Positions 29,082 to 37,822 of a stretch of 64,000 bases of DNA are shown here, in pieces. Both the position numbers and the translations under genes were made by a program. The notes below the pieces were generated by a model that was not told the origin of the DNA, did not search any database, and saw only the letters and a program-made list of their open reading frames with translations. Source of the DNA: Weissella confusa. Its GTDB lineage: Bacteria; Bacillota; Bacilli; Lactobacillales; Lactobacillaceae. Each line of letters opens with the position of its first letter. Position 1 is the stretch's first letter. The stretch lies in NCBI GenBank assembly GCA_001436895.1, contig JQAY01000010.1:7047-71046 (forward strand), in the 5' to 3' direction.

Positions 29082-29923
29082 CCCAATTATTTGATAATCA
29101 AGCTGATAAGTTTAAGCATGCGCCTAACCCAGACGCGTTTGATAAGGTCCCGGCCGGTAGTTGGGTAACTTGTGCCTACTGTGGTGCCCAACAATACCAA
29201 GAAGAATTGGGTGAATACCTGGTTTGTGGTGTTTGTGGTTACGGGTTCCGTTTGGGGGCGCAACAACGCCTTGATTTGATGACGGATAAGTTTTCTGAAT
29301 GGTACGCGGATGTTGAAATGACAACGCCGGACTTTCCAGGTTATCCTGAGAAACTTGCCAAGGCGCAAGCAATCACAGACATGAAGGAAGCGGTTATGAC
29401 TGGTGAAGCGGTTATTGATGGACGACGAACTGCAGTTGCTGTGATGGATGCGCGTTTCATGATGGGATCATTAGGCGCGAAAACGGGTGAGAAATTAGCC
29501 CGCTTGTTCGACGATGCCACAGCCAAGCACTTGCCAGTTGTCCTATTTTCGGCTTCTGGTGGTGCGCGCATGCAAGAAGGTATTATGAGTCTCATGCAGC
29601 TTGCCAAGGTTTCAGGGGCCGTCGCACGTCATCGTGAAGCTGGCTTGTTGTATGTGGTTGTCCTAACTGATCCAACAATGGGTGGTGTGACAGCGTCATT
29701 TGCTATGGAAGGCGATATTATTTTGTCTGAACCACACGCGTTGGTTGGCTTTGCTGGTCGTCGTGTCATTGAACAAACGATTCATGAAACCCTACCAAAG
29801 GACTTCCAACGCGCTGAGCACATGCAAGCAAGCGGATTTATTGATGCGATTGTGCAACGACCTGAGTTACAGTCATACATTGGCAAGTTATTGCGTGTGC
29901 ATCAAGTACCGTTGGAGGCGTAA
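29078..29923 (+). CDS. accD: Acetyl-CoA carboxylase carboxyltransferase subunit beta
   Basis: Zinc-ribbon subunit of the carboxyltransferase that moves the carboxyl group to acetyl-CoA. CAYC and CGVC pairs (residues about 29-51) form the zinc ribbon, followed by the crotonase-like core with SASGGARMQEGIMSLMQLAK and GGVTASFAMEGDI. Start at ATG 29078, overlapping the accC TGA, with GAAGAGGTG upstream. 281 aa. Translationally coupled in the acc operon. Confidence 0.95.
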   Translation: MTQLFDNQADKFKHAPNPDAFDKVPAGSWVTCAYCGAQQYQEELGEYLVCGVCGYGFRLGAQQRLDLMTDKFSEWYADVEMTTPDFPGYPEKLAKAQAITDMKEAVMTGEAVIDGRRTAVAVMDARFMMGSLGAKTGEKLARLFDDATAKHLPVVLFSASGGARMQEGIMSLMQLAKVSGAVARHREAGLLYVVVLTDPTMGGVTASFAMEGDIILSEPHALVGFAGRRVIEQTIHETLPKDFQRAEHMQASGFIDAIVQRPELQSYIGKLLRVHQVPLEA

Positions 29924-29925
29924 TC

Positions 29926-30696
29926 ATGAGTGAATTAACACCAATTGAAATTGCGTGGGCCGCCCGTGAAGACCGTTTCTTGGCGCGTGATTTGATTGCT
30001 AATATCGTGACTGATTTTCAAGAATTTCATGGTGATCGTGCACAAGGTGATGATCCAGCCGTGATTGGCGGTGTGGGGATGCTCGGTGAGCAACCGGTCA
30101 CGATGATTGCGATTAATCGTGGTGATGAGATGGCTGAAAAGCTTCAAACCCGTAATGGTTCACCTGAAGCGAGTGGTTATCGTAAGGCGTTGCGTCTGAT
30201 GCAACAAGCTAACAAATTCAATCGACCAATCATTACGTTGATTAATACACCTGGTGCCTTTCCTGGTAAAACAGCGGAAGAAGGTGGTGTCGGCCAAGCA
30301 ATTGCGGAAAGCATCGTGCAAAGCATGTCGTTCACCGTACCGATGATTGCCATTATCTATGGTGAAGGTGGGTCAGGTGGTGCTTTGGCTTTAGCGACAG
30401 CGAACCAAGTTTGGATGTTTGAGCATTCCATTTATGCGATGCTGTCACCTGAAGGGTTTGCTTCAATTATGTTCAAAGATGCCAAGCGTGCACCAGAAGC
30501 AGCAGAACTATTGGGGCTGACCCCACAAGAACTTTTGGCGAAAAAGATTGTGGAACGAGTTATCCTTGAAGGCGATGATCGCGACCTGTTTTATGAAAAC
30601 CTGCGTCGTGATTTGCTACAAACAATTGACGATTTGTTCCAGTTGGGTCCAGAAGAAATTAGGACGCAACGACAAATGCGATTTGATAAATACTAA
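29926..30696 (+). CDS. accA: Acetyl-CoA carboxylase carboxyltransferase subunit alpha
   Basis: Second half of the carboxyltransferase. Core motifs: DFQEFHGDRAQGDDPAVIGG, TLINTPGAFPGKTAEEGGVG, IYGEGGSGGALALATANQVW and AMLSPEGFASIMFKDAKRAPEAAE. 256 aa is a short form typical of lactic acid bacteria, which lack the N-terminal extension of proteobacterial AccA. Two bases separate it from accD. A terminator follows, so the operon holds only the four acc genes. Confidence 0.95.
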   Translation: MSELTPIEIAWAAREDRFLARDLIANIVTDFQEFHGDRAQGDDPAVIGGVGMLGEQPVTMIAINRGDEMAEKLQTRNGSPEASGYRKALRLMQQANKFNRPIITLINTPGAFPGKTAEEGGVGQAIAESIVQSMSFTVPMIAIIYGEGGSGGALALATANQVWMFEHSIYAMLSPEGFASIMFKDAKRAPEAAELLGLTPQELLAKKIVERVILEGDDRDLFYENLRRDLLQTIDDLFQLGPEEIRTQRQMRFDKY

Positions 30697-30701
30697 AAAC
30701 G

Positions 30702-30738
30702 AACCGTTTGGTTGACGCATGTCTGCTGAACGGTTTTT
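30702..30738 (+). terminator. Terminator of accBCDA
   Basis: AACCGTT with AACGGTT (7 bp, 20-nt loop), followed by TTTTC. Moderately strong. Confidence 0.65.
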
Positions 30739-30845
30739 TCATACTCTCAGCACCTATGTTGACGTCTTAACTAAAAGAATTTTTAACGTTGGTAAGGAAA
30801 TGTTTGTCAACGGAAAAGTCGTGCTATCTTTGAGAAGCTTCAAAA

Positions 30846-30875
30846 CACGTCCAGACTGGAATGACGTAAAAAGCT
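30846..30875 (+). repeat. 30-nt leader element, copy 1 (before the Ltp gene)
   Basis: The block starting CACGTCCAGACTGGAATGAC and ending in GTAAAAAGCT recurs at 63965-63994 with a single difference (C/T at position 11). It contains a small palindrome, CCAG-A-CTGG, within ACGTC...GACGT ends. It lies 18 nt before the RBS of the Ltp gene and downstream of a weak putative promoter (TTGTCA 30804, TATCTT 30825). Likely an operator or RNA leader motif. Confidence 0.6.
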
Positions 30876-30892
30876 TGCGAGGAGGAATAAGA

Positions 30893-31537
30893 ATGGCAAA
30901 GTACGAGAAGGGTAAAAAGCCGTTATACAAGCGTATTTCATTTTGGACGATGCTGGTGATAGTGGTAGCTGTAATCGCAAATATTTCAGGCGGAAAGTCG
31001 TCTGAAAAACGTGCAAATACACCTAGCACAACGGAAACCAGCACAGCACCTGTTCCAAACGATGCAACGAACGAGCAAAAAAACGCTTTACGTCAGGCAG
31101 CATCCTACGCCGGTCATATGCACATGTCTAAAGCGGGCATTTTTGACCAATTGACATCTGAGTATGGTGAAAAATTCAATCATGATGATGCAACATGGGC
31201 GATAGAACATTTAAAGACTGACTACAACAAGAATGCACTGGCTAAGGCCAAAGACTATGCGAATCAACAATATATGTCTAAAAACGGCCTTTATGATCAA
31301 CTGATGTCTGAGCATGGCGAAAAGTTCTTAAGTGAAGAGGCGCAGTATGCGGTCGACAACTTACAGGCAGACTATAATGAAAATGCGCACAAGAAGGCCG
31401 AACAGTATCAAAAGGAGCAAGGCATGTCTTCAGACGCCATATATGACCAGCTGAAGTCAGAGTACGGCGAAAAGTTTACACCAGAAGAAGCGCAATATGC
31501 GGTAGATCATTGCAAGCCTAACGCTCACAAAGAATAG
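30893..31537 (+). CDS. Ltp-family surface protein with three 50-residue repeats
   Basis: Resembles the Ltp family (host cell surface-exposed lipoprotein domain, PF07553), whose phage TP-J34 member blocks DNA injection by superinfecting phage. Layout: basic N-terminus, one membrane helix (about 16-31, ISFWTMLVIVVAVIANIS), Thr/Ser linker (40-58), then three tandem helix-rich repeats with an exact 50-residue period, marked by GEKF at 92-95, 142-145 and 192-195 and by MSK/MSS-x-GIFDQL, GLYDQL, AIYDQL. No cysteine is near the N-terminus, so it is membrane-anchored rather than a lipoprotein. The start ATG 30893 has GAGGAGGAATAAG upstream; the frame extends further 5' but has no RBS there. Anti-phage role is inference. 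214 aa. Confidence 0.8.
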   Translation: MAKYEKGKKPLYKRISFWTMLVIVVAVIANISGGKSSEKRANTPSTTETSTAPVPNDATNEQKNALRQAASYAGHMHMSKAGIFDQLTSEYGEKFNHDDATWAIEHLKTDYNKNALAKAKDYANQQYMSKNGLYDQLMSEHGEKFLSEEAQYAVDNLQADYNENAHKKAEQYQKEQGMSSDAIYDQLKSEYGEKFTPEEAQYAVDHCKPNAHKE

Positions 31538-31582
31538 CTAAATCAACCAATAAAATGGCATATTTTAAGCACGGACGTTTTC

Positions 31583-31588
31583 TATAAT
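31583..31588 (+). promoter_or_regulatory. -10 element before the first NagB-like gene
   Basis: A perfect TATAAT 49 bp upstream of the gene at 31637; the -35 side (ATATTT) is poor. The 99-nt gap after the Ltp gene has no convincing terminator. Confidence 0.35.
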
Positions 31589-31621
31589 TGGACTGTATAA
31601 AATAGTATGCTGTCTAATTAA

Positions 31622-32359
<738 letters not shown>

Positions 32360-32362
32360 TAC

Positions 32363-32415
32363 AAATACAACCTCAGTGGCTGTTCTTGCGGCGATTGAGG
32401 TTGTATTTGTTTTTT
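32363..32415 (+). terminator. Terminator of the first NagB-like gene
   Basis: AAATACAACCTCA with TGAGGTTGTATTT (13 bp, 20-nt loop), followed by GTTTTTT. Confidence 0.85.
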
Positions 32416-32468
32416 ATCGGTTGAAGCTCGTATACTGACTGAAACTTGGTTTTACGGGGGTAATGGGG

Positions 32469-33035
32469 ATGACTTTAATTGAAAGAGTAACTGACTTAGA
32501 TAACTTTGAGAGCGAGCGCTTTTTGTATCGACATGCTACTGAAGAAGATGCCGCTGATATGTTTGAAATGTTTCATAATCCAGAGGTGCTAAAGTGGATT
32601 CACGTACCGATGCCGGAATCAATCGCACACACTTTAGAAATCAGCATAAAGAAATTTCATTTAGCTGATCCACTGGGCAAGTACGTCATTGTTGAAAAAG
32701 CAACTAACAAAATGATTGGTAGCATTGATATCCGACCAACCGAGAAAAATAATTCGGCTGAAATTGGGTACGCCTTGAATCACGCTTATTGGGGACAAGG
32801 AGTTATGACTGAAGCGCTACGGACGGTAATTGCGGTTGGGTTCGAACAACTAGAGTTGCACCGCATTGAATCATTCCATGCACCAGAAAATATTGGCTCT
32901 GGACGCGTAATGGAAAAGGCTGGCATGCAATATGAAGGAACGCTGCGTGATTATGAGTTGCTACCAAATGGTCGATACGTTGACAGTAAGGTCTATAGTA
33001 TTTTAGCGACTGACTATTTTAAGGTTGAAGTTTAA
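32469..33035 (+). CDS. GNAT acetyltransferase, RimJ/RimL type
   Basis: Acyl-CoA-dependent N-acetyltransferase. ESERFLYRHATEEDAADMFEMF at the start, IGYALNHAYWGQGVMTEALR (the acetyl-CoA loop, WGQGVMTEA) and HRIESFHAPENIGSGRVMEKAGM are typical of the RimL-like group. Start ATG 32469 lies eight bases after CGGGGG; ATG 32463 is too close. 188 aa. Substrate not determinable; ribosomal-protein N-terminal acetylation is one family role but many members act on small molecules. Confidence 0.8.
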   Translation: MTLIERVTDLDNFESERFLYRHATEEDAADMFEMFHNPEVLKWIHVPMPESIAHTLEISIKKFHLADPLGKYVIVEKATNKMIGSIDIRPTEKNNSAEIGYALNHAYWGQGVMTEALRTVIAVGFEQLELHRIESFHAPENIGSGRVMEKAGMQYEGTLRDYELLPNGRYVDSKVYSILATDYFKVEV

Positions 33036-33135
33036 TTGTTAGATAACCATGCGTAACGCCAATATTACTTGTGATTAGTCACGACAAAACGTAAGATGGA
33101 GATAAGTATTATTCAGTTCAAAGGAAGTAATAAAC

Positions 33136-34101
33136 ATGTCAAAAACGCTAATTGTGACACACACTGACCTAGATGGCGTTATGTCAGGCTTAGTCGCTAA
33201 GTATGCGACGGCAAATGAATCGGATATTCGTTATGCAGATGCTGGTGCTGCTGGTATTGATGCCGTGCTGGAAGATGTTTTGGCTGGGGATGATCAATAT
33301 ACCCAAGCAATCTTCTTGGACAACACGCCGTCAGCCGAAATGTTGGCTAAGTTCCATAACCAAACCAACTTAACCCCAACAGTTTATGACCACCACGTTT
33401 CTAATCAAGACGTTTGGGAATCAGCCACTGTTGACGCCACGTTTGTTACGGATCAGACTGGTACGTCCTCTGCGACTGAGTTGGCGTTTAATGACAATCA
33501 AACTGCACTGGCAAAGTTACCATTCCTACCAGTCTTGGTTAAGTTGACTAACTTGTACGATACGTGGACTTGGCAAGATGAGCGCTATGCTGATGAGCAA
33601 CAAACTGGTCAACATGCGCAAGTCTTCAATGAAGTACTCAATTTCATTGGTCGTGACCGTTTCAGTGCGTTTATGGATGAAGCAGCGAATAAGACGTTTG
33701 CTGAAGCTGATGTGCCAAGTGCCGTGCTAGCAACGATCTTCTCAGACTTGATTATGGCGCTGGTGTACGAACGTATTAAGTCTAACCAAGACTACGTTGC
33801 TAAGAAGGCAGAAAAGGCTGAATTTGCTGATTTAGTTTTGCCTGACAAGACGTACCACTATGCTTATACAACAGCATCTAGCCAGATGTCAGAAATCGGG
33901 AATGCGTTGACTAACTTACCAGATGTCGATTTCGGCTTGGTCATTAATAACGGCAAGTTGTCATTCCGTGTTGCGAAGGATAAGGATGTTGATGTCTCAG
34001 TCATTGCTGGCTACTTTAATGGTGGTGGACATGCTAAGGCATCGGGTGCGAAGTTAGTGATGGATTGGCCAACAATCATTCAGAATGCGCGCAATAAATA
34101 A
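33136..34101 (+). CDS. DHH-family phosphoesterase (NrnB-like)
   Basis: Manganese-type phosphoesterase of the DHH/DHHA1 class, similar to the nanoRNase NrnB of Bacillus. Motif I THTDLDGVMSG (residues 8-18), motif II FLDNTP, motif III YDHHVSN, and a C-terminal DHHA1 RNA-binding motif GGGHAKASG. 321 aa. Likely degrades very short oligoribonucleotides, judged only from family. Single gene, RBS AAAGGAAG, strong terminator after it. Confidence 0.82.
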   Translation: MSKTLIVTHTDLDGVMSGLVAKYATANESDIRYADAGAAGIDAVLEDVLAGDDQYTQAIFLDNTPSAEMLAKFHNQTNLTPTVYDHHVSNQDVWESATVDATFVTDQTGTSSATELAFNDNQTALAKLPFLPVLVKLTNLYDTWTWQDERYADEQQTGQHAQVFNEVLNFIGRDRFSAFMDEAANKTFAEADVPSAVLATIFSDLIMALVYERIKSNQDYVAKKAEKAEFADLVLPDKTYHYAYTTASSQMSEIGNALTNLPDVDFGLVINNGKLSFRVAKDKDVDVSVIAGYFNGGGHAKASGAKLVMDWPTIIQNARNK

Positions 34102-34112
34102 ACTGTTTGTAG

Positions 34113-34146
34113 GGATAGATTGGTTGTCGCCAGACTATCCTTTTTT
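34113..34146 (+). terminator. Terminator of the DHH gene
   Basis: GGATAG-A-TTGG with CCAG-A-CTATCC, 6-nt loop, followed by TTTTTT. Confidence 0.85.
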
Positions 34147-34196
34147 GCTGTATAGCCATTCAAGGACATACAATCCGGAATATCGGTCCACTGTTT

Positions 34197-34210
34197 TGTA
34201 AGCGTTTTCA
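34197..34210 (+). promoter_or_regulatory. cre site (CcpA operator) upstream of the lactate-oxidase gene
   Basis: TGTAAGCGTTTTCA matches the consensus TGWAANCGNTNWCA at every position. It lies about 90 bp before the start codon, within or just upstream of the promoter, so catabolite repression by CcpA is expected. Confidence 0.75.
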
Positions 34211-34300
34211 AAATATAAAGACAGCCAAAGCCAATCTTAGGTATACACTTACTATATGGAAGCGAGTAACGAAGTTGTTTTTACAAATAGGGGGATTAAA

Positions 34301-35407
34301 ATGACTTACAACGCAAGTACAGCAGAAGAAAAGTTAGACATTATTGACTTGCCACGTTTGCGGGCTTTAGTCGAGTCACGAACGGAGGCAGGGGCATTTG
34401 GTTATGTTGATGGTGGATCATCGGATGAGCAGGTGCTCCAGGATAATGAAACGGCATTTCGTCATTATCAGTTGATTCCGCGAATGCTTCAAAACATTGC
34501 GGAGCCTGATATGACGACAACGCTTTTTGACATTCCGCTTGGGATGCCGATTATTGCAGCACCAATTGCTGCCCAAGGATTGATGCACGAAGGTGGGGAA
34601 AGCGTCACTGTAAAGGGTGTTGGGGCAGCAAAATCTATTTTCAGCGCGTCGACCTATGGGAATGCCAGTGTTGCAGCCGTTGCCGAGGCGTCACCGGAAA
34701 CACCAAAGTTCTTCCAACTGTATATGTCGCGTGATGATGAGTTTAATCAATTTTTGATTAATCAAGCAGTTGAAACGGGGTATAAGGCCATTATTTTAAC
34801 GGCGGACTCGACGTTAGGTGGTTATCGAGAAGCCGATATTATTAATAACTTCGAATTTCCGTTGCCAATGGATAATTTAGCGGCCTTTTCTAATGCGGCT
34901 GGTACAGGTGAGGGACTTAGCATCGCTGAAATATACGCGCGCGCCAAGCAAGACTTAGCGTTGTCTGATATTAAGAAGATTAAGGATATGGCAAGCGGTT
35001 TGCCAGTGATTGTAAAGGGAATTCAAGATCCAGAAGATGCATTGGCAGCCATTGCTGGTGGTGCAGATGGCATTTGGGTGTCAAATCACGGTGGGCGTGA
35101 ACTGAACGGTGCACCGGCTTCGATTGACGTCCTTGCTGACATTGCGAAAGCCGTTAATCATCGTGTGCCCATTATCTTTGATTCAGGCATTCGTTGGGGT
35201 GAGGACATTGCAAAAGCAATTGCGCTTGGTGCAGATGTCGTAGCGTTGGGACGCCCAATGCTATGGGCGCTCAATCTTGGCGGGGCTGCAGGAGTTCAGT
35301 CAGCTTTTGAACACTTGGCGGAGGAGTTGAAAATTGTTATGCAGCTTACGGGTTCCCACACAGTGGCCGAATTGAAGCACGCAAAAATTATTGAAGCGAA
35401 ATTTTAG
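34301..35407 (+). CDS. lox: FMN-dependent alpha-hydroxy acid oxidase (L-lactate oxidase type)
   Basis: Oxidises an alpha-hydroxy acid, most likely L-lactate, to the keto acid with oxygen, forming hydrogen peroxide. Seen: FGYVDGGSSDEQ, the conserved FQLYMSRD, ILTADSTLGGYREAD, PVIVKGIQ (FMN Lys), and WVSNHGGRELNGAP with the catalytic His, then DSGIRWGEDIAKAIALGAD for phosphate binding. Start ATG 34301 follows AGGGGGATTAAA; an upstream ATG 34256 lacks an RBS. 368 aa is typical. The cre site fits use of lactate after sugar runs out. Pyruvate oxidase-like or glycolate oxidation cannot be excluded. Confidence 0.85.
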   Translation: MTYNASTAEEKLDIIDLPRLRALVESRTEAGAFGYVDGGSSDEQVLQDNETAFRHYQLIPRMLQNIAEPDMTTTLFDIPLGMPIIAAPIAAQGLMHEGGESVTVKGVGAAKSIFSASTYGNASVAAVAEASPETPKFFQLYMSRDDEFNQFLINQAVETGYKAIILTADSTLGGYREADIINNFEFPLPMDNLAAFSNAAGTGEGLSIAEIYARAKQDLALSDIKKIKDMASGLPVIVKGIQDPEDALAAIAGGADGIWVSNHGGRELNGAPASIDVLADIAKAVNHRVPIIFDSGIRWGEDIAKAIALGADVVALGRPMLWALNLGGAAGVQSAFEHLAEELKIVMQLTGSHTVAELKHAKIIEAKF

Positions 35408-35444
35408 TTTGTAACTAAGAATTGTCAGGGATAATAATGCATTT

Positions 35445-35477
35445 AAAAAGGATCGAATGTATATTCGATCCCTTTTT
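35445..35477. terminator. Bidirectional terminator
   Basis: GGATCGAAT with ATTCGATCC (9 bp, 4-nt loop), A-rich on the left and T-rich on the right. It serves both the oxidase gene and the converging pentapeptide gene. Confidence 0.85.
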
Positions 35478-36072
35478 AGTGTATGTTGATGCCCAGGCTC
35501 TGAATAAGCAAGGCGGATTGATACGTATTAATTGTCATACCAGCAGCTAGGGCTAGATCAAATAATAAGGTTTCAAAATTTGCATTTGATACATCAAGGT
35601 TTGCCAGCTTACTACCAGCAAAATCACTGTTATCAAGGTCACTTTCGACAAAACGAAGTGATTTTTTAATGCGAATGCCGTGGAAGAAACTATCACGAAC
35701 ACGTGTGTTATTGAACACGACGTTTTGGAAGGTCGTCCCGCTGACGTTGATGAAATCAGCCAATGAGTTGTTGATTTCGGTATCGCGCCACTCACTTTGC
35801 AGACCTGAGAAGTTAACCCCAGTTAGCTGGGTGTTATTAAAGCTAGTGCGATAGAAAATGGCGCTGGCGAAATCAGTATTTGATAAATCAACGTGATCAA
35901 ATACGACATCTGACCAAGTGCTATCTGAGAAGTCATCTTGGTCGAACGTCACACGTTCAAATGTGACATCCTGTATGTTAATGGCACGACTAGAGTAGGT
36001 GAAGTGAACATTACGGTAGGTATTGTTTGGTATAACATCATCCAAACTAATTGTGGTATCAGAAATAAGCAT
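35476..36072 (-). CDS. Pentapeptide-repeat protein
   Basis: Predicted right-handed quadrilateral beta-helix. Repeats of the A(D/N)LxF kind run through most of the chain: VTFERVTFDQDDFSDSTW, VDLSNTDFASAIFYRTSF, TQLTGVNFSG, then DLDNSDFAGSKLANLDVS, NANFETLLF. Family members include Qnr/MfpA gyrase-protecting proteins, but most have no known role, and nothing here points to gyrase. 198 aa; ends with a short helical tail (ALLIQSLGINIH). RBS AAGGAGAG. Monocistronic between two terminators. Confidence 0.85.
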   Translation of the reverse strand: MLISDTTISLDDVIPNNTYRNVHFTYSSRAINIQDVTFERVTFDQDDFSDSTWSDVVFDHVDLSNTDFASAIFYRTSFNNTQLTGVNFSGLQSEWRDTEINNSLADFINVSGTTFQNVVFNNTRVRDSFFHGIRIKKSLRFVESDLDNSDFAGSKLANLDVSNANFETLLFDLALAAGMTINTYQSALLIQSLGINIH

Positions 36073-36120
36073 GAAAACTCTCCTTAAGACTTAAAATTTT
36101 AAACCATCCCCAGCCAAAGT

Positions 36121-36154
36121 AAAAGCCTCACATCAACTAAGGTGCGAGGCTTCA
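36121..36154 (-). terminator. Terminator of dtpT
   Basis: AAGCCTC with GAGGCTT plus an inner CAC/GTG pair; on the minus strand it is followed by TTTTAC. Confidence 0.65.
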
Positions 36155-36158
36155 TTTG

Positions 36159-37628
36159 TTATTCAGCAGTTTCTGTCAAACCTTCACTCAAGGCTTTAAT
36201 CTTCTTGGTTGCGAACCACAAGAGTAATCCAGCAACAATCGTGATAATACCGATAATCAAGAAGTAATTGATTTCAGTAGACTTTGAGTAAAGTTGTACC
36301 AATTGTGCGTTAGCCGCTTGCGCCGTTGCGTCAGACAAGTTCCAGACCGTCAACATTTGCGCTTGGAAGGCAACGGGTGCCATCTTAGCAGATGCTGACA
36401 AACCGACTGGTGAAATCAACATCTCACCAACTTCAACCAATGCCCATGAAGCAACTAGCCACAATGGATTGAATTGGTGATTAACACCAAACATCATGCC
36501 TGGCACGGCCATCCAAACGAATGACAAACCAGCAAATGCCAAACCAAGTGAGAACTTTACGCCAGTTGAGGGTTGCTTATCGCGCAATTTCTTTGACCAA
36601 AGCCAAACGAAGAATGGCGTGAACAACATGATGAACAATGGATTCAATGATTGGAACCATGAAGCTGGCATACCGTGTAGCGCCGTTTGATTTGAAGCGA
36701 ACAAGGCCAAGACAACTGAGCCCTGTTCCTCAATTGACCAGAACAGCATTGCCGCAATGAACAAGGGAATGTAGGCCCAAACACGCTTACGTTCTGCCTT
36801 AGTGGTCTTCTTTGAGGTCAACATGACAACAAAGTAAATCACTGGCACAAGGATGGCGACGAACGTCAACAAGTTAATCACACTGTTAATTGACAAACTG
36901 TGCGTACCAGCCATAATGCCGATAATGGCAATGAATGCGATAACGATTCCGGCTAACTTCCACATCAATGGGGCGATTTCATTAGGTTGTAATGGGGATG
37001 GTGCTTGGTGTGAGACATCCTTAAGGTGCTTACGACCATCCAATGAATATTGCACCAAACCGAAGAACATGCCGATAGCGGCTAACGAGAAGGCAACGTG
37101 GAAGTTAACGTGCACTTGGAACCAACCAACTAGCAACGGTGCGATAAAGGCACCGAGGTTGATACCAAAGACGTAGATTGAGAAACCGGCGTCACGACGT
37201 TCATCATTGGCGTCATACAAGTTTCCGACCATTGTTGCCACGTTGGGCTTTAAGAGTCCAGTTCCGAGCGTAATCAAGGCAATTGAGCCAAACAACCCAA
37301 TTTCATGCAATGGCATCGCCAAGGCAATGTGACCGAACATGATCAAGACACCACCGTAGAAAACGGTACGCCATGGACCAAGGACACGGTCAGATAGATA
37401 ACCACCAACAATTCCCGATAGGTAAACCATTGACCCATAAATCGACATGATAGCAGCACCGGTGGCTTCGTTAAATCCCAAACCGCCTTTGTCGGCCGCA
37501 TAAATCATGTAGAAAAGTAAAATGGCACGCATGCCGTAGTATGAAAATCGCTCCCACATTTCGGTGAAGAACAAGGTCATAAGGCCTCGAGGTTGGCCGA
37601 AGAAGGAGGTGTCGCGTTTCTGTTCCAT
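36159..37628 (-). CDS. dtpT: Proton-coupled di/tripeptide transporter (POT family)
   Basis: Takes up di- and tripeptides with protons. The family signature EMWERFSYYGMRAIL (the ExxER motif on helix 1) is at residues 24-38, with GGYLSDRVLGPWRT and LGTGLLKPNVATMVGNLY following, all POT/PTR2 landmarks. About 14 membrane helices in 489 aa. Complements the Opp system for peptide nitrogen supply. The start ATG 37628 has GAGGGTTTTTTCTG upstream, a modest RBS. Single gene. Confidence 0.94.
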   Translation of the reverse strand: MEQKRDTSFFGQPRGLMTLFFTEMWERFSYYGMRAILLFYMIYAADKGGLGFNEATGAAIMSIYGSMVYLSGIVGGYLSDRVLGPWRTVFYGGVLIMFGHIALAMPLHEIGLFGSIALITLGTGLLKPNVATMVGNLYDANDERRDAGFSIYVFGINLGAFIAPLLVGWFQVHVNFHVAFSLAAIGMFFGLVQYSLDGRKHLKDVSHQAPSPLQPNEIAPLMWKLAGIVIAFIAIIGIMAGTHSLSINSVINLLTFVAILVPVIYFVVMLTSKKTTKAERKRVWAYIPLFIAAMLFWSIEEQGSVVLALFASNQTALHGMPASWFQSLNPLFIMLFTPFFVWLWSKKLRDKQPSTGVKFSLGLAFAGLSFVWMAVPGMMFGVNHQFNPLWLVASWALVEVGEMLISPVGLSASAKMAPVAFQAQMLTVWNLSDATAQAANAQLVQLYSKSTEINYFLIIGIITIVAGLLLWFATKKIKALSEGLTETAE

Positions 37629-37768
37629 CAGAAAAAACCCTCACTCTTACTGGTTATATTTTTGTCTAGCGAAAAATTGTTTCCGCAATTCGTCATAACG
37701 ATAGAAACTAGTCTACGCCGATTATGAGCTGAAATCAAATGATAAATAAGTATTTTCTCATAGTGCAA

Positions 37769-37808
37769 TAAAAAATAGCGGTTGTCGCCTGACAAACCGC
37801 TATTTTTG
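37769..37808. terminator. Terminator of the second NagB-like gene
   Basis: AAAAATAGCGGTTGTC with GACAAACCGCTATTTTT (one bulged A), U-rich in both directions. Confidence 0.8.
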
Positions 37809-37822
37809 TTCTCATTAAACTA

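Noticed and set aside
30719..30892. 58-codon N-terminal extension of the Ltp-like gene
   Set aside because: It begins inside the acc terminator, has no RBS, and would bury the promoter and 30-nt element; ATG 30893 with GAGGAGG is the start.
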